In this document: positions 24,208-33,308 of the stretch, piece by piece
How positions within the stretch are numbered: position 1 is the first letter of the stretch
How the letters are laid out: the number at the start of each line of letters is the position of its first letter
Source of the DNA: Actinophytocola gossypii
GTDB lineage: Bacteria; Actinomycetota; Actinomycetes; Mycobacteriales; Pseudonocardiaceae
Direction of reading: 5' to 3'
Assembly (NCBI RefSeq): GCF_025165815.1
Contig: NZ_JAFFZE010000004.1
Location: forward strand, 496,001-560,000
DNA: 64,000 nt
The notes under the pieces: model-generated
Databases searched by the model: none
What the model saw: the letters and a program-made list of their open reading frames with translations, nothing else
Told to the model about the DNA's origin: nothing
Program-made: the position numbers and the translations under genes

Positions 24208-25350
24208 ATGCCCCCGAACGCCGCCGCACGATCCGCGCGTGCCACCTCGACCTCCACGGCCCGACGGAGACGACCCGCGCCGGACACGACCGTGAGCAGC
24301 GCCGAGGCGTTGGGGTTCTACCGGCAGATGGTGCTGATCCGCCGATTCGAGGAGCGGGCCGCTCGCGCCTACACCGAGGCGAAGGTTGGTGGGTACTGCC
24401 ACCTGAACCTCGGTGAGGAGGCGACCGTGGCGGGGTTGATGGCCTCGCTGGACGAGACGGACTACGTCTACACGAACTACCGAGAGCACGGCTACGCGAT
24501 CGCTCGGGGGATCGAACCCGGCCGGGTGATGGCCGAGTTGTACGGGCGCAGCGACGGGGTCTCCCGCGGCTGGGGCGGCTCCATGCACATGTTCGATGTC
24601 GCCTCCAGGTTCATGGGGGGTTACGGCATCGTCGGCGGCCAGGTCCCCCTGGCGACCGGAACCGCGCTGGCGATCGACTACCGCGGCGGCCGCGAGGCCG
24701 TGGTCTGCGTGATGGGCGACGGCACGACGAACATCGGGGCCTTCCACGAGTCGCTCAACATCGCGGCCCTGTGGTCGCTGCCCATCGTCTACGTCGTTAT
24801 CAACAACGGCCTCGGTATGGGCACGACGGTCGAGCAGTCCTCCGCGGAGCCTGAGCTGCACAAGCGCGCGGCGTCCTATCGGATGGCGTCCGCCCGGGTG
24901 GACGGCAACGACCCCGAGGCCGTGTACGACGCCGCGCGGACGGCCCTCGCCGGCGCCCGTTCCGGCAAGCCGTACCTGTTGGAGACCGTGTCCGGCCGGC
25001 TCAAAGGGCACTCGGTCGTCGACCCCGCCACGTATCGCACCAAGGAAGAGGCCGCAGCACTGAAAGCGGCCGACCCGGTCGCCGCCTACGCCGTCACCCT
25101 CCACGATCGCGGCCTGCTGACGGACGAATCCATCGCGGAGATCGACGCCGACGCGATGTCGGCCGTGGCCCGCGCGGTCGAGTTCGCCGACGCCAGCCCG
25201 CACCCGGACGTGTCGACGTTGTTCGACTACACCTACGCCACACCGGTCCCGAACGACTCCCGCCGGCTGCCCGGCGCGGCCCTCTACCCCGCGCCGCCGC
25301 GTCCCGGCGCCGAGGATGCCGGGGCCGTGCGGATCGGAGCCGCACGATGA
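24208..25350 (+). CDS. 2-oxoacid dehydrogenase E1 component, alpha subunit
   Basis: The protein has 380 residues. ATG 24208 follows AAGGAG by 5 bases; upstream ATGs at 24142 and elsewhere lack a site. After about 30 disordered residues comes the thiamine-diphosphate enzyme fold with GYCHLNLGEEATVAGLMAS, YREHGYAIARG, GWGGSMHMFD and the TPP motif GDGTTN (170-175) ... NN (199-200). This subunit decarboxylates a 2-oxoacid and transfers the acyl group to lipoyl-E2. The overall look (GGSMHMFD, GxVGGQVPLATG) is of the pyruvate/acetoin type. It overlaps the beta-subunit gene by 4 bases. Confidence 0.93.
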   Translation: MPPNAAARSARATSTSTARRRRPAPDTTVSSAEALGFYRQMVLIRRFEERAARAYTEAKVGGYCHLNLGEEATVAGLMASLDETDYVYTNYREHGYAIARGIEPGRVMAELYGRSDGVSRGWGGSMHMFDVASRFMGGYGIVGGQVPLATGTALAIDYRGGREAVVCVMGDGTTNIGAFHESLNIAALWSLPIVYVVINNGLGMGTTVEQSSAEPELHKRAASYRMASARVDGNDPEAVYDAARTALAGARSGKPYLLETVSGRLKGHSVVDPATYRTKEEAAALKAADPVAAYAVTLHDRGLLTDESIAEIDADAMSAVARAVEFADASPHPDVSTLFDYTYATPVPNDSRRLPGAALYPAPPRPGAEDAGAVRIGAAR

Positions 25351-26342
25351 GCCTGATCACCTACCGCCAGGCCCTCAACGACGCCCTGCGCTCGGAGATG
25401 CTCCGCGATGAGGACGTGTTCCTCATCGGCGAGGAGATCGGCCAGTTCGAGGGCTCCTACAAGATCACCGCGGGGCTCCTCGCCGAGTTCGGCCCGAAAC
25501 GCGTGCGCGACACCCCGATCGCCGAAGAGGGCTTCACCGGCGCGGCGACCGGCGCGGCGATGGTCGGGTTGCGCCCGGTCGTGGAGATCATGACCATCAA
25601 CTTCTCCCTGCTCGCCCTGGACCAGATCGTCAACCACGCCGCGAAGATCTACGGCATGTTCGGCGGGCAGGCCCGAGTGCCGATGGTCATCCGCACCCCC
25701 GGCGGTGGCGGCCAGCAGCTCGGCGCCACCCACTCGCAGAACATCGAGCTCTTCTACGCCTTCGTCCCGGGGATGAAGGTCGTCGCCCCGTCCTCCCCCG
25801 CCGACGCCAAGGCGCTCATGCTCGCCGCGATCCGCGACGACGACCCCGTGCTCGTCCTGGAAAACCTTTCCCTCTACAACACCAAGGGCGAGGTCCCCGA
25901 CGAGGACGTGCCCGGCGAGATCGGCAGGGCGAAGGTCACGCGCGAAGGATCCGACATCACCGTCGTCGCCTACTCCCGGATGGCCGCGGTCGCGCTCGAG
26001 ATCGCCGGGAAGCTCGCCGAGAGCGACGGCATCGACGTCGAGGTCGTCGACCTGCGCAGCCTCCGTCCCCTGGACCGCGACACCGTGATCGCGTCGGTGA
26101 AGAAGACCAACTGCGCCGTTGTCCTCGAAGACGACTGGCTCACCTACGGCATCGGCGCGGAGATCGCCGCGACCATCTCCGACGGTGCGTTCGACTGGCT
26201 CGACGCCCCCGTCAGGCGCGTCGCGATGGCCGAGGTCCCCCTGCCCTACGCCAAGCCACTGGAAACCGCCGCGCTCCCCTCCGCCGACGACGCCATCACC
26301 GCTGTCCGCGAAACCCTCGACGCCACCGCACGGCGCCGCTGA
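25347..26342 (+). CDS. 2-oxoacid dehydrogenase E1 component, beta subunit
   Basis: The protein has 331 residues. ATG overlaps the alpha-subunit stop (ATGA). Transketolase pyrimidine-binding domain: TYRQALNDALRSEMLRDEDV, FLIGEEIGQFEGSYK, DTPIAEEGFTGAATGAAM. The C-terminal transketolase domain has DIEVVDLRSLRPLDRDT-like sequence (DVEVVDLRSLRPLDRDTVI) and VLEDDWLTYGIGAEI. Together with the alpha subunit it forms the a2b2 E1 of pyruvate, acetoin or branched-chain oxoacid complexes. The substrate cannot be fixed from the sequence. Confidence 0.94.
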   Translation: MSLITYRQALNDALRSEMLRDEDVFLIGEEIGQFEGSYKITAGLLAEFGPKRVRDTPIAEEGFTGAATGAAMVGLRPVVEIMTINFSLLALDQIVNHAAKIYGMFGGQARVPMVIRTPGGGGQQLGATHSQNIELFYAFVPGMKVVAPSSPADAKALMLAAIRDDDPVLVLENLSLYNTKGEVPDEDVPGEIGRAKVTREGSDITVVAYSRMAAVALEIAGKLAESDGIDVEVVDLRSLRPLDRDTVIASVKKTNCAVVLEDDWLTYGIGAEIAATISDGAFDWLDAPVRRVAMAEVPLPYAKPLETAALPSADDAITAVRETLDATARRR

Positions 26343-26359
26343 GCCGAAGAGACCTCACC

Positions 26360-27580
26360 GTGATCGACATCCTCATGCCGCGCCTGTCCGACACCATGAC
26401 CGAAGGCGCCATCTCCGCCTGGCACAAGAAGCCCGGCGACACCATCGAGCCGGGAGACGTCCTGGTCGAGATCGAAACCGACAAGGCCACGATGGAGCAC
26501 GAGGCCTACGAGTCCGGCGTCCTCGCCGAGATCCTCGTCGCCGAAGGCGAGAACGTCGCCATCGGCGCCCCCATCGCCCGTCTCGACGACGGCACCGACG
26601 AGCCGGCACCACCGAAGCCGTCGGCCAAAGACGACCGGCCGGAGCTGGGCCAGGAAGTCCCGGACACCCTCCCCGCCGCCACGCGCCAACCCGATGCCAA
26701 GCCCGAACGCCGAGCGGCGACACCGCTGGTCCGCAAGCTCGCCCGAGAACGCGGCATCGACCTGGCCACCGTCACCGGCAGTGGTCCGGGCGGCCGGATC
26801 GTCCGCGCGGACCTCGACGACGCGACCCGCCGCGCACCAAGCGCACCTCTGGCAACCGACCACCCACCGCAGGCGACAGCGGTGGACGGCGAGGCGATCC
26901 CGTTCGATGCGGTTCGGCAGGCGATCGCCGCCCGGGTCACCCAGAGCGCCCTCACCATCCCCACCTTCACCGCCACCGCCTCCGCCGACGCCGAGGCCCT
27001 GCTCGCACTGCGCGCCGACCTGAACGCCGCTCTCGACGGGACGGGCACGAAGATCAGCGTCAACGACCTCCTCGTCCGCGCTGCCGCCCTTGCTCTCCGG
27101 GAACACCCCGGTGTCAACGCGTCGTACTCGTCCGAAGGACGCGGCCAGACGCTCGTCCACTCGCGAGTGAACATCAATGTCGCCATCGCCTCGCCGGCCG
27201 GGCTCATGATGCCCGTCGTGACCGACGCCGACCAAGCAGCTGTCAGCGCGATCGCCGCCCGCGTTCGTGCCCTGGCCGAGAAGGCCGCTGCCCGCAAGAT
27301 CCAGCCCGCTGACCTGACCGGCGGAACTTTCAGCCTCAGCAACCTCGGCATGTACGGGATCGAGCACTTCACCGCCATCATCAACCCTCCCCAGGGCGCC
27401 ATCCTCGCGGTCGGCGGCGTTGGGCGCGAGGTACGGATCGTCGACGGCCGACCGGAAGAACGCCGCCGACTGCGCTACACCCTCACCGCCGACCACAGGA
27501 TCATCGACGGGGCCCTCGCAGCGCGGTACCTGGCGACCCTCACCGAGCTCATCCACCACCCCCACCGGATCGTGGCGTAG
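26360..27580 (+). CDS. dihydrolipoamide acyltransferase (E2)
   Basis: The protein has 406 residues with a GTG start at 26360. A single lipoyl domain comes first (1-77) with Lys42 in EIETDKATME. The peripheral subunit-binding domain follows at about 120-155 (TPLVRKLARERGIDLATVTG). The catalytic 2-oxoacid dehydrogenase acyltransferase domain (about 175-406) has FSLSNLGMYGIEHF and DHRIIDG with catalytic His379 and Asp383. Seventeen bases separate it from the E1-beta gene. No E3 (dihydrolipoamide dehydrogenase) follows; the complex presumably borrows the housekeeping E3. Confidence 0.95.
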   Translation: MIDILMPRLSDTMTEGAISAWHKKPGDTIEPGDVLVEIETDKATMEHEAYESGVLAEILVAEGENVAIGAPIARLDDGTDEPAPPKPSAKDDRPELGQEVPDTLPAATRQPDAKPERRAATPLVRKLARERGIDLATVTGSGPGGRIVRADLDDATRRAPSAPLATDHPPQATAVDGEAIPFDAVRQAIAARVTQSALTIPTFTATASADAEALLALRADLNAALDGTGTKISVNDLLVRAAALALREHPGVNASYSSEGRGQTLVHSRVNINVAIASPAGLMMPVVTDADQAAVSAIAARVRALAEKAAARKIQPADLTGGTFSLSNLGMYGIEHFTAIINPPQGAILAVGGVGREVRIVDGRPEERRRLRYTLTADHRIIDGALAARYLATLTELIHHPHRIVA

Positions 27581-27656
27581 GCGCTGGGGAAGGCATCGAG
27601 CCCCACCTCGCGCCCGGCGACGACCTCGGCTGTTCGACACAATGTTCTTCGGGTGA

Positions 27657-28622
27657 TCACAGGGTCGGGGGCAGGTCCAGCCATGGCTTGTCGGTGACGT
27701 CGAACCCGGTGAGCTCGACGATCTTCCCGTCCGCGATGTGCAGGACCGCGATGGCGAACAGCCGGTACTCCGGGTCGTCGGGGGCGCGGAGGTACAGCAC
27801 GGCGGCAGGCATGCGGTTGACCGTCGTGGTGATCCCGCGCCAGTCGTCGTGGCCGCGCTGGAAGAGCCCGCCGGACAGCCAGCCGTCCACCGCGTCCTTG
27901 GCCGTCCTGATCACGGTGCCCGACCCGGGCAGCATCGTGAAGCGCAGGTCGTCGCGCAGCAGGGAGATCAGCCCGTCGAGATCGTTGCGCTCGTGGGCGT
28001 CGATGTAGGACCTCACAACGCCGCGCTCGTCGTTCGACAGCTCGTGGGTGGCGGGGCTGCGCCAGTCGAGGCGGCGGTCGGGCAGCCGCTCGCGCATCGT
28101 CACGCGCGCCCGCTGCAACGCGCTGGTCACCGATGCGACGGTCAGCTCGAGGGCGTCGGCCGCCTTCGACGCCGGCCAGCCGAGGACGTCGCGCAGGACG
28201 AACACCGCCCGCTGCCGCGGCGGCAGGTGCTGGACGGCGACGATGAACGCCAGCTCGATCGTCTCCCGCGCCACCACCGATTCCTGCGGGTCCTCGGGGA
28301 GCATCCGGTCGGGGTAGGGCTGCAGGTACGGCAGCTCGGAGCCGGAGTCCGCCAGTCCGGACGGTACGGGGGTGCGGTCGTTGCGCTTGTCCAGGAAGTC
28401 GAGGCAGGCGTTCGTCGCGATCCGGTACAGCCAGGTCCGCAGCGTGGCGTGGCCCCTGAACGAATCCCGCTTGTTCCACGCTCGCAGGAGCGTCTCCTGC
28501 GTCATGTCCTGGGCGTCCTCGTAGTTCGCGAGCATCCGGTAGCAGTGCACCTGCAGCTCACGTCGGTGACGCTCCGTGATGAGCGCGAACCGCGCCGTAT
28601 CGCCCGCGTCGGTCATGATCAT
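27657..28622 (-). CDS. ECF sigma factor with C-terminal SnoaL-like domain
   Basis: The protein has 321 residues from ATG 28622, which is preceded by GGAAGG; GTG 28634 and ATG 28616 are alternatives. Region 2 reads YRMLANYEDAQDMTQETLLRAW and RTWLYRIATNACLDFLDKRN, region 4 LPPRQRAVFVLRDVLGWPASK. The last about 120 residues form a SnoaL/NTF2-like domain (YIDAHERNDLDGLISLLRDD ... ADGKIVELTGFDV). This is the SigG/ECF56-type group, in which the domain substitutes for an anti-sigma factor. It is convergent with the E2 gene and probably a stand-alone unit. Confidence 0.92.
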   Translation of the reverse strand: MIMTDAGDTARFALITERHRRELQVHCYRMLANYEDAQDMTQETLLRAWNKRDSFRGHATLRTWLYRIATNACLDFLDKRNDRTPVPSGLADSGSELPYLQPYPDRMLPEDPQESVVARETIELAFIVAVQHLPPRQRAVFVLRDVLGWPASKAADALELTVASVTSALQRARVTMRERLPDRRLDWRSPATHELSNDERGVVRSYIDAHERNDLDGLISLLRDDLRFTMLPGSGTVIRTAKDAVDGWLSGGLFQRGHDDWRGITTTVNRMPAAVLYLRAPDDPEYRLFAIAVLHIADGKIVELTGFDVTDKPWLDLPPTL

Positions 28623-28725
28623 CGGTCCTTCCACCGGTGCGACAGTGCCACCAGAACCGACGACGCGGCGGAGGATTTCTGATCGGTGGCGCCGCTGACA
28701 CCGGGCCGTTCGCAGGCCGGACGGG

Positions 28726-29295
28726 TCAGGTCTGCGTCGTGAACAGCGCTCTCACCGCGGCGGTGAGAGCGGACGCCGACGGTGTCGCCTCCGGTTCGAT
28801 GAGCCACTGCAACGCGGTGCCGGTGATGACCGCCAGGACGAGAGAGCCGAGCTGCCGGCCGGCTTCGTCGACGGCGGCGGGGTCGATGTCGAGCAGCATC
28901 GCCGCGATGCTCCGGCGGCTCTGCTCATAGGTCTCGGCGAGTTGTTGACGCACGTCGGGTGCGAACTCCGCTTCGGCGAATGCCTGCACGCTCGCCACGA
29001 GCGTGGCTCTCTGCTCGACGGATCCGGCGAGGAAGCCCGCGAGGAACCGCTCCAGGCGCGCGAGCGGCTCACCTGTTTCCGAATGGCCCCGAGCCTGCTC
29101 GATCGCGGTGCCCCACTCCTCGAGCGACTCCACGACCGCAGCGTTGAGCAGAGCCTCCTTCGAGCCGAAGTGGTAGCCGATCGCGGCGAGGTTCGCGCCC
29201 GACGCTGCGGTGATGTCGCGCGCCGTCGTACGCGAGTACCCCTTCTCGGCGATGCATCGCTTCGCTCCGGCGAGGAGATCCTGACGCTGTCCCAT
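28726..29295 (-). CDS. TetR-family regulator of the adjacent MFS exporter
   Basis: The protein has 189 residues. HTH: DLLAGAKRCIAEKGYSRTTA and RDITAASGANLAAIGYHFGS followed by KEALL. The C-terminal region (FLAGFLAGSVEQRATLVASV) is TetR_C_11/16-like. It is divergent from an MFS efflux gene with only 71 bp between the starts, and a near-perfect palindrome (29318-29344) sits there, the classic QacR/TetR layout for drug-inducible efflux. Ligand unknown. Confidence 0.9.
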   Translation of the reverse strand: MGQRQDLLAGAKRCIAEKGYSRTTARDITAASGANLAAIGYHFGSKEALLNAAVVESLEEWGTAIEQARGHSETGEPLARLERFLAGFLAGSVEQRATLVASVQAFAEAEFAPDVRQQLAETYEQSRRSIAAMLLDIDPAAVDEAGRQLGSLVLAVITGTALQWLIEPEATPSASALTAAVRALFTTQT

Positions 29296-29317
29296 ACACC
29301 CACTCTAGCCCGCGATC

Positions 29318-29344
29318 AATACGGGCGTGTTGTACGCACGTATT
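29318..29344. promoter_or_regulatory. TetR operator candidate in the MFS promoter
   Basis: AATACGGGCGT (29318-29328), 5-base spacer, ACGCACGTATT (29334-29344), 10 of 11 positions matching. A second half-like ACGTATGTATT follows at 29348-29358, overlapping a TATTCT-like -10 hexamer 9 bases before the MFS GTG. The short distance suggests a nearly leaderless mRNA under repressor control. Confidence 0.7.
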
Positions 29345-29366
29345 AGACGTATGTATTCTAGGGCTC

Positions 29367-30902
29367 GTGACGGTCACGACGCGCTCTCGCGCAACCACCC
29401 GCGACTGGCTCGGCACGGCCGTGCTGGTCCTCCCCGCACTCCTGGCCTCGATGGACCTCTCGGTGCTGTTCATGGCCTCTCCGTGGATCAGCGCCGACCT
29501 CGCCCCCACCGCCGGTCAGCAGCTGTGGATCATGGACATCTACGGCTTCATGATGGCCGGACTGCTCATGACGATGGGCACCGTCGGAGACCGGATCGGA
29601 CGCCGGAAGCTCCTCCTGATCGGTGCCGTCGCGTTCGGGACGGCGTCGACACTCGCGGCTTTCGCCTCCAGCGCGGAGATGCTCATCGCGGCCCGCGCCC
29701 TTCTCGGTCTCGGCGGCGCCACCCTCGCGCCGTCCACTCTCTCGCTCATCCGTGGGATGTTCGACGACGAGAACCAACGCCGTACCGCCGTGGGCATCTG
29801 GACCGGAGCATTCACCGGCGGCATCGCCATCGGCCCCATCATCGGCGGGCTCCTGCTCGAGCACTTCCACTGGGGCTCGGTGTTCCTCATCAACGTCCCC
29901 GTGATGATCCTGCTGCTCATCGCCGCCCCGCTCACCATCCGCGAGGCCCGCGACCCCAACCCCGGCAGGTTCGACCTGCTCGGCGCCGCCCTGTCGCTGG
30001 CGGCGATCCTGCCCGTCATCTACGGCATCAAGAAGATGGCCGAGAACGGCACCGACCCGACATCCGTCGCCGCCATCGTCGTCGGCGTCGTCTTCGCCGC
30101 GCTCTTCCTCGTCCGGCAGCGCACGGCCGCGAGCCCGATGATCGACGTGCACCTCTTCGCCAGCCCGTCGTTCAGCGGGTCGATCATCGCCAACGCGATC
30201 GTCGTCTTCGCCACCGCCGGAATGGGGCTGCTCTCCGCGACGTTCATGCAGACCGTCCTCGGCTTCGCTCCGTTCGCCGCCGCGCTCTGGATGTTGCCCA
30301 CCGTCGCTGGGAGCTTCCTCGGCGTCGCTGTCGCCTCCCTGCTCGCGCGCACCGTCCGTCCCGCGCTTCTCGTCTCCATTGGACTCCTGGTCGCCGCGGG
30401 CGGGTTCGCCGCCGTCAGCCTGGTCACTCCGGACTCACCGGTCGGCCTACTGATCGCCGCGTACAGCACGCTGACTCTCGGCGTCGGCATGACCGCGACC
30501 ATGGTCACCTCACTCGTGCTCACCACCGCCCCACCCGAGAAGGCCGGAGCGGCATCAGCCCTCGCCGAAACCAGCAGCGAGTTCGGCGGCGCCCTCGGCA
30601 TCGCCACCCTGGGCACCCTCGCCGGAACCCTCTACCGCGGCACCATGACAGCCGACCCCGTCCCCGGCGCCGAGGAAGCGGGAGCCGCCGCGGCCGACAC
30701 CATCGGAGCAGCCGTGGCCACTGCCAAGGCCCTCCCGAGCGAGGTCGCCGACCGGCTCCTCCACCAGGCCTTCGACGCCTACACGAACGGTTTCAGCGTC
30801 GCCGCGATCGTCGGAGCAACCGTGCTCGCACTCGCGGCGATCGGAGCCGGCCTGACCCTCCGGAACGTGACCGCCCAGCAGATCAGCAAGGCCGAGGAGT
30901 GA
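29367..30902 (+). CDS. DHA2-type (14-helix) MFS drug exporter
   Basis: The protein has 511 residues with a GTG start. Motif A is MGTVGDRIGRRKLLLIG and motif C is GIWTGAFTGGIAIGPIIGG. About 14 hydrophobic helices can be counted, with a large C-terminal periplasmic loop typical of the QacA/SmvA/EmrB-like DHA2 group. These proton antiporters expel cationic or lipophilic drugs. It is divergent from a TetR regulator. An amidohydrolase gene begins 7 bases after its stop, and this four-gene unit (29367-33289) may be co-transcribed. Confidence 0.93.
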   Translation: MTVTTRSRATTRDWLGTAVLVLPALLASMDLSVLFMASPWISADLAPTAGQQLWIMDIYGFMMAGLLMTMGTVGDRIGRRKLLLIGAVAFGTASTLAAFASSAEMLIAARALLGLGGATLAPSTLSLIRGMFDDENQRRTAVGIWTGAFTGGIAIGPIIGGLLLEHFHWGSVFLINVPVMILLLIAAPLTIREARDPNPGRFDLLGAALSLAAILPVIYGIKKMAENGTDPTSVAAIVVGVVFAALFLVRQRTAASPMIDVHLFASPSFSGSIIANAIVVFATAGMGLLSATFMQTVLGFAPFAAALWMLPTVAGSFLGVAVASLLARTVRPALLVSIGLLVAAGGFAAVSLVTPDSPVGLLIAAYSTLTLGVGMTATMVTSLVLTTAPPEKAGAASALAETSSEFGGALGIATLGTLAGTLYRGTMTADPVPGAEEAGAAAADTIGAAVATAKALPSEVADRLLHQAFDAYTNGFSVAAIVGATVLALAAIGAGLTLRNVTAQQISKAEE

Positions 30903-30909
30903 CGACTCG

Positions 30910-32328
30910 ATGACCAACGACAACATTCGACCCCGGCAGGTCCAGGCCTACGTCGGCGCCACGGTGATCGACGCCACGGGAACTCCGCCCAGACCACACC
31001 AGACCGTGATCGTCATCGACCGCGTGATCACGGCGGTGGGACCGGCGAACGAAGTCCCGATCCCCCCGGGAGCCGTGGTCCGCGATGTCCGCGGCAAGTA
31101 CGTCATCCCCGGCCTCACCGACATGCACGTCCACAGTGAGTCCGAGACCGGCGACCCTCGCCACTTCGCAAACCTGTACGTCGCCAACGGCGTGACCGCG
31201 GTGCGCGAGATGTGGGGTCGTCCACGGCTGCACGAGATCCGTCGGATGATCGAGTCCGGCGAACTGCTCGGGCCACGAATGACCATCGCCAGCCCTCTAC
31301 TCGACGGCAGTCCTGCCTTGTGGTCCGACGTCCCGGACTCCCCGATCGTCACGGTCGGTTCACCCGAGCAGGCCCGTCGCGCGGTGTCCGAGGCGATCGA
31401 CGGTGGAGCGGACTTCGTCAAGGTCTACTCCCGACTGGGGCCGGAGGCCTACCGGGCCGTCCTCGCCGAGGCACAGCTCCGCGGGATCACCGTCGCCGGC
31501 CATCGGTCGGACAATGTGCCCTTCCACGAGCAGATCGAGTCAGGACAGCGGTCGTTCGAGCACCTCTTCGGTGGCATCTGGCCCGCGGCGTCGTCGGACA
31601 TGGATCGGCTCGAGGCGGCCATGTCGCGAATCCGGACGACCCCCGACTTCCACCTGGGCAGCTGGATCAAGCAGGTCAGCCGGATCGAGTGGGAGGCCGT
31701 CGCGTCGTACAGCCCCGCGAGGGCGACGTCCATCTTCGAACGGCTCGTCGCCGCGGATGTCGCCTACACACCGACCCTCGCGGTTCACGCCGTCATCGAC
31801 CGTCCAGAGTCGATCCGACTCGACGATCAACGGATGGAGTACATGGTCCCCAGCACACCCGAATCCTGGGACTTTCTCCGGACGGAGATCTACTGCGGGG
31901 GTCACCGGTCGAAGGAGGAAGTCCACCAGCACCGCGAACTGCGCGACTGGCGCCTCGCGACCGTGGGGGCCATGGCGGAGGCAGGGGTCAGGCTGCTCGC
32001 CGGCACGGACTCGGTCGGCCCCGGACTCTTTCCCGGGTTCAGCCTGCATTTCGAACTCGAACAGCTCGTCGCGGCGGGCCTGACCCCGATGCGTGCTCTC
32101 CAGTGCGCCACACTGGAACCGGCCAGATTCCTTGGCCGCGAGCAGTGGGCCGGAACGGTCGAGAAGGGACGCGTGGCAGACCTCGTGATCCTGGACGCCG
32201 ACCCGATGAACGACATCCGCAACACCCGGTCGATCCACGCGGTGGTGGTCGACGGCTACCACGTCGATCAGGCCGAGCGCGAGGAACTGCTGGCGACCGC
32301 GAGGCGAATCGCGGAGGGTGACCGGTGA
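30910..32328 (+). CDS. metal-dependent amidohydrolase (imidazolonepropionase/prolidase-like)
   Basis: The protein has 472 residues. All metal ligands of the amidohydrolase superfamily are visible: His73-x-His75 (TDMHVHSE), the carboxylated Lys171 (ADFVKVYSRLG), His198 (VAGHRS), His218 (FEHLFGG) and the Asp of LLAGTDSVGPG. The N- and C-terminal beta-sandwich segments are also present (AYVGATVIDATGTPPRPHQT, KGRVADLVILDADPMNDIRN). It hydrolyses an amide, lactam, ester or similar bond in the cytosol, and the substrate is unknown. Being co-transcribed with an MFS exporter and an SRPBCC protein, it may detoxify a compound that the pump expels. Confidence 0.93.
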   Translation: MTNDNIRPRQVQAYVGATVIDATGTPPRPHQTVIVIDRVITAVGPANEVPIPPGAVVRDVRGKYVIPGLTDMHVHSESETGDPRHFANLYVANGVTAVREMWGRPRLHEIRRMIESGELLGPRMTIASPLLDGSPALWSDVPDSPIVTVGSPEQARRAVSEAIDGGADFVKVYSRLGPEAYRAVLAEAQLRGITVAGHRSDNVPFHEQIESGQRSFEHLFGGIWPAASSDMDRLEAAMSRIRTTPDFHLGSWIKQVSRIEWEAVASYSPARATSIFERLVAADVAYTPTLAVHAVIDRPESIRLDDQRMEYMVPSTPESWDFLRTEIYCGGHRSKEEVHQHRELRDWRLATVGAMAEAGVRLLAGTDSVGPGLFPGFSLHFELEQLVAAGLTPMRALQCATLEPARFLGREQWAGTVEKGRVADLVILDADPMNDIRNTRSIHAVVVDGYHVDQAEREELLATARRIAEGDR

Positions 32329-32768
32329 ACGCACCCGACCGGCGCCGGCGAGTCCAGCGATCGCGCGTCATCGACGCCCCCGCGACGCGTATTCACGACA
32401 TACTGGTCGCCGCCCCGGAGCTGCCCGATTGGAACCCGGCCTTCGTGCGGGTCGAAGGCCCCGCGCGTGCGACCACCGGCATCGAGTACCGACTGGGCGT
32501 CATCCGAGGACTCCGTGGAACTCTGACCTACACCCGCATCGACGCCGACGTGATCGCCATGTCCTGGGCTGTGCCGTTCCTGTCCGAGACCGCTACCTGG
32601 ACACTGACGCCACATGCGACGCCCCACCAGACTCGCGTCACACACGAGGTCGAGCGTCTCGGCGCCCTCGCCGCGTTCCTGGGACACTCCCTCGACACCC
32701 TCCCGGAACTGCGGCTGGAACGCCTCGCACAGCGAGCCGCCGCACGGTCTAGGCTCGGTGAACCATGA
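32325..32768 (+). CDS. SRPBCC (START-like/polyketide cyclase-type) protein
   Basis: The protein has 147 residues. GTG 32325 overlaps the amidohydrolase stop by 4 bases. The pattern SRVIDAPATRIHDILVAAPE, LPDWNPAFVRVEG and TWTLTPHATPHQTRVTHEVE is the helix-grip fold of the polyketide_cyc2 branch, a hydrophobic ligand-binding cavity without fixed chemistry. It overlaps the next gene (ATGA). Confidence 0.85.
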   Translation: MNAPDRRRRVQRSRVIDAPATRIHDILVAAPELPDWNPAFVRVEGPARATTGIEYRLGVIRGLRGTLTYTRIDADVIAMSWAVPFLSETATWTLTPHATPHQTRVTHEVERLGALAAFLGHSLDTLPELRLERLAQRAAARSRLGEP

Positions 32769-33289
32769 GCAACCGGTCGAGGTCAGTGGATCTGGTGGCG
32801 TGGTTCGCGTACGCGGGCATGGTGGTCGCCCTGCCGACCGCACTGTGGCGACTCCCGCTGGCCATGGGAGCCACTCTCGGCACACCGGACGCCTGGCGCG
32901 AGGAGCAGAGCATCCCGGGCGCGGGAGCGTGGTACCTCGTCCTGTTGTCGGTCATGCAGCTCGCAGCCATCGGGTGCATGCTCTTCCTCACGGTCGAGCC
33001 GAAGAAGGTGACCCCGCGCTGGCTGCCCGCTCGCCTGCGGCGCCTCGTACCGGCGCTCGTCGGCGGAGCCGGCTTGGCCGGTGCGCTGGTGCTCACTCTG
33101 CTCGTGACGATGTCGATCATCGCCTGGGACAAGGTCGACCCGTTCGCCGGCACGGACTACGACGCCTGGGCGTGGCTCTGCGCCGCCTGCTACCTGCTCG
33201 CCGCCCTCTGGCCACCTCTACTCGGCGCGGCCTCCGTCGGATACCTCCGTCGCCACCGCCACGAACCGTCCCCGGTTTTGACGCAGTAG
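32765..33289 (+). CDS. four-helix membrane protein, unknown function
   Basis: The protein has 174 residues. Helices lie around FAYAGMVVALPTALWRLPLA, WYLVLLSVMQLAAIGCMLFL, LVGGAGLAGALVLTLLVTMS and YLLAALWPPLLGAASVGYL. The short motif ALWRLPLAMG is typical of small actinobacterial membrane proteins annotated as hypothetical. Translation is coupled to the SRPBCC gene. It ends 19 bp before the convergent kinase gene. Confidence 0.75.
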   Translation: MSNRSRSVDLVAWFAYAGMVVALPTALWRLPLAMGATLGTPDAWREEQSIPGAGAWYLVLLSVMQLAAIGCMLFLTVEPKKVTPRWLPARLRRLVPALVGGAGLAGALVLTLLVTMSIIAWDKVDPFAGTDYDAWAWLCAACYLLAALWPPLLGAASVGYLRRHRHEPSPVLTQ

Positions 33290-33308
33290 TGGTGTGGTGC
33301 AGCCACGG

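Noticed and set aside
26360-28622. An E3 (dihydrolipoamide dehydrogenase) gene after E2
   Set aside because: The gene after E2 is a reverse-strand ECF sigma factor. There is no FAD GxGxxG plus redox CxxxxC pattern nearby.
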